Below are positions 8,202 to 15,640 of a stretch of 36,457 nt of DNA, one piece after another. Source of the DNA: an uncultured Oscillibacter sp. (GTDB lineage: Bacteria > Bacillota > Clostridia > Oscillospirales > Oscillospiraceae); contig CAMNRF010000015.1 in NCBI GenBank assembly GCA_946551795.1, positions 1 through 36,457 of the forward strand, written 5' to 3'. Within the stretch, counting starts at the first letter, position 1. Each line of letters opens with the position of its first letter. Position numbers and translations under genes: made by a program. The notes beneath the pieces are model-generated. The model was not told the DNA's origin. It did no database searches and was given only the letters and a program-made list of their open reading frames with translations.

Positions 8202-8639
8202 GTGGAGAGGGCCTGGAAGTGGTTTGTCCGAATCGACATTTTCGTAACGCTGGCAGGCTTTATCGCCCTGGGGGGATGGCACGCCTACTGGCTGACCACG
8301 CTGTCGGATGTGTGGCTCCTGGGGGCCATGATCGCGCTGGCGTTTGACTTTCTGGCTCTGGCGCTGCTGGCGGCGGCGTCTCTTGTGCTGCTGGTGGCCC
8401 GGCGGGCCCGGAGCCATGGGGGCGTCCTGGCGGGCACCCTCTTCCAGCTGGCGTACGGCGCGGGTTACAGCGCCTTTTGCGCGAAGATGGAGGGCTTCCT
8501 GACCCCGGGGTTCATGGGGGCGCCGGCGGCCCTGACGGTGGGACTGGTGGGGCTGGTCATGTGTCTGGCGGTTCCCAAGGACCAGCGCGGCTGGGAGAAG
8601 CCGGGAAAGCGGCCCCCGCCTCCGGGGGAGATCGACTGA
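8202..8639 (+). CDS. Hypothetical multi-pass membrane protein
   Basis: GTG start; about four hydrophobic segments; closely follows the HD gene. Confidence 0.55.
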   Translation: MERAWKWFVRIDIFVTLAGFIALGGWHAYWLTTLSDVWLLGAMIALAFDFLALALLAAASLVLLVARRARSHGGVLAGTLFQLAYGAGYSAFCAKMEGFLTPGFMGAPAALTVGLVGLVMCLAVPKDQRGWEKPGKRPPPPGEID

Positions 8640-8640
8640 A

Positions 8641-8680
8641 AAAAGGAGCGGTATGGCCTGGGGCCATACCGCTCCTTCTA
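8641..8680. terminator. Bidirectional terminator hairpin
   Basis: AAGGAGCGGTATGGCC-TGG-GGCCATACCGCTCCTT, perfect 16-bp stem between convergent genes. Confidence 0.85.
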
Positions 8681-8688
8681 TGGTTCGC

Positions 8689-10377
8689 TCACTCCATGGA
8701 GATGATATAGTAGTATACGGGCTGTCCGCCGGAGAGGACGGCCACCTCGGCCTCGGGGCAGGCCTCCCCGAAGAGCTTCCCGGCGGCGTCCGCCTCCTCC
8801 TGGGACACGTCCTCGCCGAAGTACAGCGAGATGAAGGAGGAACCCTTCTCCCGGGCGGAGCCCGCCAGTCGCTCCAGCAGGACGGAGAGGGACCCGTCGG
8901 TGCCGAAGAGCTTGCCCTCCTCCAGGGCGAGATAGTCGCCCTCCCTGATGTCAAAGCCGTCGAAGTCGGAGCTTCGCGCGGCATAGGTGATCTGGGCGGT
9001 GGTGACGGTGGGCAGGCTCTCGGTCATGGCGGCGGTGATGTCCTCCGCCTCGGGGGCCTCGAAGTCCACGTTCATCATGGCGGTGATGCCCTGGGGCACG
9101 GTTTTGGTGGGGATGACCACCACGTTCTTCTCCGTCAGGGCGGCGCACTGCTGGGCGGCCATGATGATGTTGCCGTTGTTGGGCAGGACGAACACCGTCT
9201 CGGCGGGGACGGCGTCCACGCCCTCCAGAATGGCCTCGGTGGAGGGGTTCATGGTCTGCCCGCCGGACACCACGCCGTCCACGCCCAGGTCCTTGAAGAC
9301 CGCCTCCAGCCCGGCTCCGGCGCACACCGCCAAAAAGCCGTACTTCTTCTCCGGCGGGGCCACCACGTGGCCCCCGGCCTGGGCGGCGCCGGACTCCAGG
9401 GCCTCCTCCAGGTTGTCCAGGTCGTCGGTGCTCTGGACACGGCGGCCAGCGGCCAGGTCCTCCGCCTGGGTGCGCATATTCTCGATCTTGGCCAGCTCCA
9501 GGGTGCCGTATTTCTGGGCCTCCGTCAGGGCGGCGCCGGGGATGTCGGTGTGGACGTGGACCTTGAAGGCGTCGTCGTCCTCGCCGATCACCAGGCTGTC
9601 GCCGATGCTGCCGAGGTAGGTCCGCAGGGGGTCCAGGGACCGCTCCACCGTCTTGCGGACGATGAACACCGTGTCGAAGGTGAAGGTGATGTCCTCATCG
9701 GAGAGGGCGGCGAAATCGGCCTTCTCCCGGGAGGCGGCCTCCTCCGAAATCTCAGGCATGGGCTCGCCCCGCATCTCCGCCAGCATCCCCTCCAGGATCA
9801 GGAGGTAGCCCTTGCCGCCGGCGTCCACCACGCCGGCCTTTTTCAGCACCGGGTTCATGTCGGTGGTTTGGGCCAGGGTGTCGTAGCCCTCCCGGATGGC
9901 CTCCTCCAGCACCTTTTCGATGTCCCGCTCCTCCGCGGCGCACTCCACCGCCCGCTTGGCGGCAAGGCGGGAGACGGTGAGCACCGTGCCCTCGGCGGGC
10001 TTCATCACCGCCTTGTAGGCGGACTGGACGCCCTGCTGCATGGCGGCGGCGAAGGCGGCGGCGTCGGCGGTCTCCAGGCCCTTGAGGCCCTTGCTCAGCC
10101 CCCGGAACAGCAGGGACAGGATGACGCCGGAGTTTCCCCGGGCGCCCCGCAGCAGCGCGGAGGCGGTGAGGTCGGCGGCCTGGGTCAGTGTGGCGGGAGC
10201 GGATTTCCGCAGCTCCGTCACGGCGGTGCCGATGGTCATGCTCATGTTGGTGCCGGTGTCCCCGTCGGGCACCGGGAAGACGTTCAGGTCGTTGATGGCC
10301 TGCTTCTGGGCGGTGATGGCGGCGGCGCCGTGGAGCACCATCTGCTTGAAGAGGGCCCCTGTAATCTGTTCGTTCAT
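8689..10377 (-). CDS. yloV: DAK2 domain fusion protein YloV (FakA-like)
   Basis: N-terminal DAK2 (INDLNVFPVPDGDTGTNMSMTI...GARGNSGVILSLLFRG) and DegV-like C-terminal region; follows yloU. Confidence 0.92.
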   Translation of the reverse strand: MNEQITGALFKQMVLHGAAAITAQKQAINDLNVFPVPDGDTGTNMSMTIGTAVTELRKSAPATLTQAADLTASALLRGARGNSGVILSLLFRGLSKGLKGLETADAAAFAAAMQQGVQSAYKAVMKPAEGTVLTVSRLAAKRAVECAAEERDIEKVLEEAIREGYDTLAQTTDMNPVLKKAGVVDAGGKGYLLILEGMLAEMRGEPMPEISEEAASREKADFAALSDEDITFTFDTVFIVRKTVERSLDPLRTYLGSIGDSLVIGEDDDAFKVHVHTDIPGAALTEAQKYGTLELAKIENMRTQAEDLAAGRRVQSTDDLDNLEEALESGAAQAGGHVVAPPEKKYGFLAVCAGAGLEAVFKDLGVDGVVSGGQTMNPSTEAILEGVDAVPAETVFVLPNNGNIIMAAQQCAALTEKNVVVIPTKTVPQGITAMMNVDFEAPEAEDITAAMTESLPTVTTAQITYAARSSDFDGFDIREGDYLALEEGKLFGTDGSLSVLLERLAGSAREKGSSFISLYFGEDVSQEEADAAGKLFGEACPEAEVAVLSGGQPVYYYIISME

Positions 10378-10393
10378 TCGACTTGCTCCTCCC

Positions 10394-10744
10394 TCACAAG
10401 GTCATGGAATCCACGCACACGTCCACAGCCCTGACAGGCACGCCGGTGTTTTTCGTGACAACATAGCGGACCTCGTTCATAATGGAGCGGCACACCGCGG
10501 GCAGGTTGACCCCATTTTCCACGATGATGTGGAGCTCGATGGAGATGGAGTTGTCGTCGTGATAGGTGATGCTGACGCCCTTGCTCATGGCCTCCCGCCG
10601 CAGCAGGTGGACCAGGCCGTCGGTCATGGAGCGGAAGGCCATGCCCTTGACGCCGAAGCAGTTGGTGGCGGCCATGCCGGTGATGTTGGAGAATACGGCG
10701 CTGCTGATGGAGATCTCACCCTGATCGGAGTTGAATTGAATCAT
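10394..10744 (-). CDS. yloU: Asp23/Gls24 family envelope stress protein (YloU)
   Basis: MIQFNSDQGEISISSAVFSNITGMAATNCFGVKGM...EVRYVVTKNTGVPVRAVDVCVDSMTL; start chosen after SD AAAGAAGGG. Confidence 0.87.
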   Translation of the reverse strand: MIQFNSDQGEISISSAVFSNITGMAATNCFGVKGMAFRSMTDGLVHLLRREAMSKGVSITYHDDNSISIELHIIVENGVNLPAVCRSIMNEVRYVVTKNTGVPVRAVDVCVDSMTL

Positions 10745-10951
10745 GAGAATGTCCCTTCTTTCCTGATAGGATTCCCGTGTGAGAGCACGGGGGTCCTGCC
10801 ATTTGAATTGAACCGCTCTGCCCGCCGCCGGAAGCGGCGGCGGCCGCGGAACATGGCATACCCCCCGGACGTTCCGTCCGGAGGCAATACAGCCGGGGGA
10901 GGAGAGCACCGCCCCAGTGACAGCCATATGCAGCCATATTAGGTAAATTCT

Positions 10952-10980
10952 ATTATATACGATTCCTCCGGAAAGTACAA
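10952..10980 (-). promoter_or_regulatory. Promoter for yloU-yloV, about 200 nt upstream of yloU
   Basis: Minus strand TTGTAC-N17-TATAAT. Confidence 0.7.
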
Positions 10981-11015
10981 GTCCCAAAAAAGAGGGACCG
11001 GACCGCAAAAATCTA

Positions 11016-11044
11016 TTGAAAACCGGTGGGATTTGCCGTAGAAT
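11016..11044 (+). promoter_or_regulatory. Promoter for rsmD-coaD
   Basis: TTGAAA-N17-TAGAAT. Confidence 0.65.
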
Positions 11045-11091
11045 AGGGGAAAACCGCCGGAGGACGGCGGGGGGACAGAGGAGGGAGCGCC

Positions 11092-11655
11092 GTGCGCGTC
11101 ATCACCGGCTCCGCCAGGGGCCGCCGCCTGAGAGAGCTGGAGGGCATGGAGACCCGCCCCACCACCGACCGGGTGAAGGAGGGGCTGTTCAGCGCCCTCC
11201 AGGGCGACATCGAGGGGCGGCGGGTGCTGGACCTCTTCGCCGGCACGGGGCAGCTTGGCATCGAGTGCCTCAGCCGGGGGGCGGCCTTCGCCGTCTTCGT
11301 GGACCGGCGGGAGGACGCGGTATGTCTGGTGCGGGAGAACCTGGCCCTCACCGGGCTCCAGGACCGGGCCAGGGTGGCGCGGGGGGACTCTCTGGAGTAC
11401 CTGCGGTCCCTGCGGGAGAGGTTCGACCTGGTGTTTCTGGACCCGCCCTACCAGGCGGGGCTGCTGGAGCCGGCGCTGGAGCTTCTCACGGGATTTGACA
11501 TTTTGAATCCCCATGGTATAATTGTGGCGGAACACCCGGCGGACCGGGTGCTGGCGGCCCCCGAGGAGCCCTACCGTGTCCGCCGGACCTACCGCTACGG
11601 GAAGATCGGATTGACCCTCTTCCGCCGGGGCGGAAACGAAGAGAACGAGGAATAA
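11092..11655 (+). CDS. rsmD: 16S rRNA (guanine(966)-N(2))-methyltransferase RsmD
   Basis: MRVITGSARGRRL...TRPTTDRVKEGLFSAL...VLDLFAGTGQLGIECLSRGA...LVFLDPPY; GTG start. Confidence 0.96.
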   Translation: MRVITGSARGRRLRELEGMETRPTTDRVKEGLFSALQGDIEGRRVLDLFAGTGQLGIECLSRGAAFAVFVDRREDAVCLVRENLALTGLQDRARVARGDSLEYLRSLRERFDLVFLDPPYQAGLLEPALELLTGFDILNPHGIIVAEHPADRVLAAPEEPYRVRRTYRYGKIGLTLFRRGGNEENEE

Positions 11656-11660
11656 CTCCC

Positions 11661-12167
11661 ATGAGAACAGCCGTTTGCTCAGGCAGCTTTGACCCCATCA
11701 CACTGGGCCACTTGGACGTGATCCGGAGGGCGGCCGCCTGTTTTGACCGCGTGGTGGTCTGCGTCAGTCCCAACGCGGAGAAGCGCAGCCAGATGTTCAC
11801 GCCGGAGCAGAAGCTCCAGCTGGTGCGCGCCGCCGTGGCGGAGCTGCCCAGCGTGGAGGCGGAGCTGTGGCCCGGCCTGCTGGCGGACTTCGCGGCGGCC
11901 CACGGGGCCGATGTGATCGTCCGTGGCGTGCGGAACGTGACGGACTTTGACGCGGAGTATCAGATGGCCCTGATCAACCGCGGGCTCTGCCCCGGACTGG
12001 AGACCATGCTGCTGCCCGCCGGGCAGGAGTACCAGCATTTCAGCTCCTCCATGGTCCGGGAGATGATCCGTTACCGCCAGCCGCTGGAGAGATACCTGCC
12101 CATGTCCATCGTGCCCATGGTGCTGGAGATGATGGGAAGTCATACTGGAATTCACGAAAAAGCCTGA
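11661..12167 (+). CDS. coaD: Pantetheine-phosphate adenylyltransferase CoaD
   Basis: MRTAVCSGSFDPITLGHLDVIRRAA...VIVRGVRNVTDFDAEYQMALINR. Confidence 0.97.
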   Translation: MRTAVCSGSFDPITLGHLDVIRRAAACFDRVVVCVSPNAEKRSQMFTPEQKLQLVRAAVAELPSVEAELWPGLLADFAAAHGADVIVRGVRNVTDFDAEYQMALINRGLCPGLETMLLPAGQEYQHFSSSMVREMIRYRQPLERYLPMSIVPMVLEMMGSHTGIHEKA

Positions 12168-12292
12168 GAGGCTTTTCGCGGCGTCGAAGACGCCTTACAT
12201 TCCCATGAGACGTGTTTTGTGCCGGTGGGGCGCAAGACGGAAACGCGTCCGCGCGGTTCCGTTTCAGATCAGACAGAAGTGGTGATCTGAAA
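12157..12292 (+). repeat. Stem-loop cluster between coaD and the coiled-coil gene
   Basis: Four consecutive stems: AAAAGCCT/AGGCTTTT, GGCGTC/GACGCC, compound GACGTGTTT..AAACGCGTC with inner TGTGCC/GGCGCA, TTTCAGATCA/TGATCTGAAA. Confidence 0.7.
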
Positions 12293-12317
12293 TCAGTGTC
12301 AGAAAGGATAGGGACCT

Positions 12318-12854
12318 ATGGCCAATGATATTAATCGTCTGATCGATATGCTGTTTGAGCGGATTGAGGACGCCAAGTCCCCGGCGCTGAAACCCAATAT
12401 GAGCCTGGTGGACCGGGACGAGATCCTGGATCTGCTGGAGGAGCTGCGGGCCCAGCTGCCGGTGGAGATCAAGCGGGCCCAGGAGCTGCTGGCCGCCCGG
12501 GAGAAGTTCGTGGAGGAGGCCAAGCGGGACGTGGACCGCATGATGCGCCAGGCGGAGCTGGACGCCAAGACCAAGGTCTCCGAGAGCGAGGTCCTCTACG
12601 CCGCCAAGGAGAAGGCCCGCCAGATTGTGGGCCGGGCGGAGGAGCGGTCCCGCCAGCTCTACCAGGTGGCCAACGAGTACGCCGAGGACGCCCTGGCCCG
12701 CACGGAGGAGGCCGTCCAGGCCGCCCTGGACGAGGTGAAGCAGTCCCGGGTCCGGTTCCGCACCGCCTCCGCCGCCGCCATGCAGGAGCAGCGGGACAAG
12801 CTGGCGGGCAGGAGCGACCCGGAGGACCCGCCGTCCGAGACCGGCCGCGGTTGA
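12318..12854 (+). CDS. Conserved coiled-coil protein (DivIVA/ATPase-like, unknown function)
   Basis: Extended heptad-rich helix LLEELRAQLPVEIKRAQELLAAREKFVEEAKRDVDRMMRQAELDAKTKVSE...; no catalytic motif seen. Confidence 0.65.
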   Translation: MANDINRLIDMLFERIEDAKSPALKPNMSLVDRDEILDLLEELRAQLPVEIKRAQELLAAREKFVEEAKRDVDRMMRQAELDAKTKVSESEVLYAAKEKARQIVGRAEERSRQLYQVANEYAEDALARTEEAVQAALDEVKQSRVRFRTASAAAMQEQRDKLAGRSDPEDPPSETGRG

Positions 12855-12975
12855 CCATAATTTCCGCTCCCGCCGGAAGACCCGGAAGGACCGCCGGAAA
12901 AATTTGTTAAAATTGACGGAAAAATTCCGGGAACATTTTTCAAAAATCTATATCTGGGGCAGGGATTCCCATAGG

Positions 12976-13016
12976 ACACCCGTAAACACAAGATTTTGTG
13001 TTTGCGGGTGTTTTTT
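12976..13016 (+). terminator. Strong intrinsic terminator
   Basis: ACACCCGTAAACACAA-GATT-TTGTGTTTGCGGGTGT followed by TTTTT. Confidence 0.92.
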
Positions 13017-13129
13017 GTTTTACGTCAACCGAAGCGCCCACAGTCGAACGCACGTTTGAAAATAGGGGTTTTGGACACAAAATAGAGGAATTTGCGTGTT
13101 TTTTGCGAATTTCCGGCAGAAAATAATCC

Positions 13130-13158
13130 TTGCAATTTCCAGAGCTTTTGCGTATACT
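13130..13158 (+). promoter_or_regulatory. dcw cluster promoter (PmraZ)
   Basis: TTGCAA-N17-TATACT. Confidence 0.8.
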
Positions 13159-13169
13159 AAAAACACTGG

Positions 13170-13194
13170 TGGGGAAAAGTGGGTAATAAGGGGT
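13170..13194 (+). promoter_or_regulatory. MraZ-binding box array
   Basis: TGGGG-AAAAG-TGGGT-AATAA-GGGGT: TGGGN-like repeats at exact 10-bp period. Confidence 0.8.
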
Positions 13195-13254
13195 ATTAAG
13201 TGCCATCAGAACCCACGAAATCCCAAAAAGAGGGGAGAAGGGGGGCGGCCTTCC

Positions 13255-13698
13255 GTGGCGAGACTGCTGGGAAAATCCAACAACAGCATCGACTCCAAGG
13301 GCCGCCTGGTCATTCCCTCTGCCATGCGGGAGGCCCTGGGAGATACCTTTTATATCACCATCGGCGCGGAGCACTGCCTGACCATCTACCCCCAGGCCAA
13401 ATGGGAGCAGATGTCCGAGGAGATGGACGATCTCAGCTACAGCGAGATGCGGGCGCTGACTCTGCTGTACGCCAACGCCGTCCAGTGCGAGCCGGACGGG
13501 CAGGGGCGGGTGCTGATCCCCGCCGGGCTGCGGAACCACGCGGGGCTGAAAAAGACCGCCACCATCGTGGGCTTGAACTCCTTTGCCGAGATCTGGGACG
13601 AGCAGACCTGGGCCGAGCGGGAGCGGAAGATGCTGGAGAGCGACGACATGGCCTCCGCCATGGACGCCCTGGCCCGTGCCCGCCGGAGCCGTGGATAA
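13255..13698 (+). CDS. mraZ: Transcriptional regulator MraZ
   Basis: [20 protein letters not shown]...[18 protein letters not shown], two MraZ/AbrB-like repeats; GTG start. Confidence 0.94.
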   Translation: MARLLGKSNNSIDSKGRLVIPSAMREALGDTFYITIGAEHCLTIYPQAKWEQMSEEMDDLSYSEMRALTLLYANAVQCEPDGQGRVLIPAGLRNHAGLKKTATIVGLNSFAEIWDEQTWAERERKMLESDDMASAMDALARARRSRG

Positions 13699-13704
13699 GG
13701 GCCC

Positions 13705-14652
13705 ATGGAGTACACCCACAGACCCGTCCTTTTGGACGAGTGCATCGAGCTGCTGAACATCCGCCCCGACGGGGTGTATGTGGACGGGACCCTGGGCCGG
13801 GCGGGGCACTCCCGGGAGATCGCCCGGCGGCTCACCACCGGCCGCCTGATCGGCATTGACCAGGACATGGCCGCCATCCGTGCGGCGGAGGAGCGCCTGG
13901 CCCCCTGGCGGGACCGGGTCACCCTGGTCCACGGCAATTTCTCCGCCCTGGCGGACATCCTGCGGGATGCGGGGGTCTCCGGCGTGGACGGGGCCCTGTT
14001 CGACTTGGGCGTGTCCTCGCCCCAGCTGGACGACGCCTCCCGGGGCTTTTCCTATATGCGCGACGCCCCGCTGGACATGCGAATGGACGATACCGCGGCC
14101 CTGACCGCCCGGGAGGTGGTCAACACCTGGAGTCAGGAGGAGCTGCGGCGGATTTTGTACGAGTACGGCGAGGAGCGGTACGCCCCCGCCATCGCCAGGG
14201 CCATCGTCCGGGCCAGGGAGACAAGCCCTGTGGAGACCACCCTGGAGCTGGCGGACATCGTCCGGGGCGCCATGCCCCCGGCGGCGCTGCGGGAGAAGCA
14301 GCACCCCGCCAAGCGGACCTTCCAGGCGGTCCGCATCGCCGTCAACGGCGAGCTGGACGCGCTGCCGCCCATGCTGAGAGCGGCGGTGGAGAGGCTGGTC
14401 CCCGGCGGGCGGCTGGCGGTGATCACCTTCCACTCCCTGGAGGACCGGATCGTGAAGCAGACCCTGCGGGACATGGCCCGGGGCTGCACCTGCCCGCCGG
14501 AGTTCCCGGTGTGCGTGTGCGGCAAAAAGCCGAAGGTCCGCCTGGTGACCCGGAGGCCCATCGTGCCCGGAGAGGCGGAGGTCGCGGAGAATCCCCGGGC
14601 CAGGAGCGCCAAGCTCCGGGCGGCGGAGAAGTGCGAACCATTTGATATTTAG
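13705..14652 (+). CDS. rsmH: 16S rRNA (cytosine(1402)-N(4))-methyltransferase RsmH
   Basis: EYTHRPVLLDECIELL...GVYVDGTLGRAGHSREI...LFDLGVSSPQLD...ITFHSLEDRIVK. Confidence 0.97.
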   Translation: MEYTHRPVLLDECIELLNIRPDGVYVDGTLGRAGHSREIARRLTTGRLIGIDQDMAAIRAAEERLAPWRDRVTLVHGNFSALADILRDAGVSGVDGALFDLGVSSPQLDDASRGFSYMRDAPLDMRMDDTAALTAREVVNTWSQEELRRILYEYGEERYAPAIARAIVRARETSPVETTLELADIVRGAMPPAALREKQHPAKRTFQAVRIAVNGELDALPPMLRAAVERLVPGGRLAVITFHSLEDRIVKQTLRDMARGCTCPPEFPVCVCGKKPKVRLVTRRPIVPGEAEVAENPRARSAKLRAAEKCEPFDI

Positions 14653-14697
14653 CGGGACAGGCTGTCCCGAACACTTTGGAGAGAGGGGGAATCTTCC

Positions 14698-15264
14698 TTG
14701 GCTTCGGCGGCGAAGGATCTGCGCTATCGCGGCGGCCGGCCCGCGTCCGTGGACGGCAATCTGGCCCGCAGCCTGGACTTTGAGGTCCGGGAGCGGGAGC
14801 TGCGCCACGCCGGGGAGGCCCCCCGGCACCGGGAGGCGGCCAGGGAACAGCCCAGAGTCCGCAGCCTTCCCAAGGTCCAGCTGCGGGAGGCGCAGCACGT
14901 GGCCCCCCTGGCTGTGGCGGGCGCGGCAGCGGCGGCGGTGCTGGCCGTGCTGCTGCTTTTGAGCTACATCCGGCTGACGGTGCTCTCCGCCGACATGGTG
15001 GAGCTGCGGAGCGAGCTGAAGGTGCTGGAGAAGGAGAACGTGGTTCTCACCACCCAGTATGAGCAGATCTACGACCTGGCCACGGTCAAGGCGGCGGCGG
15101 AGGCCGCGGGCATGACGAAGCCCGGCGCCAGCCAGGTCTACTATGTGGACGGCTCCGGAGGAGACGCCGCCGTGGTGTATCAGCAGGAGGAGACCGGCTT
15201 TTTGGACAAAGTGCGGGACTCGCTCCACCACGGGATCTACGCGGTGGTGGAATATTTCGACTGA
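14698..15264 (+). CDS. ftsL: Cell division protein FtsL-like
   Basis: Short protein with one TM followed by a coiled coil, between rsmH and the PBP gene; TTG start. Confidence 0.75.
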   Translation: MASAAKDLRYRGGRPASVDGNLARSLDFEVRERELRHAGEAPRHREAAREQPRVRSLPKVQLREAQHVAPLAVAGAAAAAVLAVLLLLSYIRLTVLSADMVELRSELKVLEKENVVLTTQYEQIYDLATVKAAAEAAGMTKPGASQVYYVDGSGGDAAVVYQQEETGFLDKVRDSLHHGIYAVVEYFD

Positions 15265-15321
15265 GCGGCGCACTATAATGCTTTGAAGAAGGACCATTGG
15301 CTGACGAGGGGCGGCGCGCCT

Positions 15322-15581
15322 GCCAGCGGCGGTGCTGGCCCCGAAAAACCGGATTGCCTTTTGCCGGCCCATGGGTTTGCAGGGAGCGAGAAGGAGTCTT
15401 CTTGCTCCCTGAATTCGATCTATCGTCACCGCGGTTGAAAAGAAGCATTTACTTCTCTTCAACCCTGGGCGCGTATGCGCCCCAGGAGCCGTGAAACGGC
15501 TTGGCGGTGGACTCAGAACCCGGCACATTTGATGTGCCGCGGGCGATGTCCGCCTTGAAAAGCGGTATGCCGATTTTCAAG
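15322..15581 (+). repeat. Seven-hairpin array between ftsL and the PBP gene
   Basis: Stems at 15322-15339, 15380-15411, 15433-15464, 15464-15485, 15487-15501, 15521-15539, 15554-15581. Confidence 0.8.
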
Positions 15582-15640
15582 TGTTTCGACGATTTCAATT
15601 TCAATCTATCACGCCGGAGGGCAGGAGAAGGAGAAGTTCC

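Noticed and set aside
8653-10434. 593-aa plus-strand ORF opposite yloV
   Set aside because: G/H/V-rich low-complexity translation antisense to a clear YloV gene; shadow ORF from high GC3.
10745-11008. N-terminal extension of the yloU ORF to 11008
   Set aside because: Extension is upstream of the likely promoter and lacks Asp23-like sequence; start at 10744 follows a good SD.
15274-15279. TATAAT just after ftsL as an internal promoter
   Set aside because: No acceptable -35 at 16-18 bp spacing.
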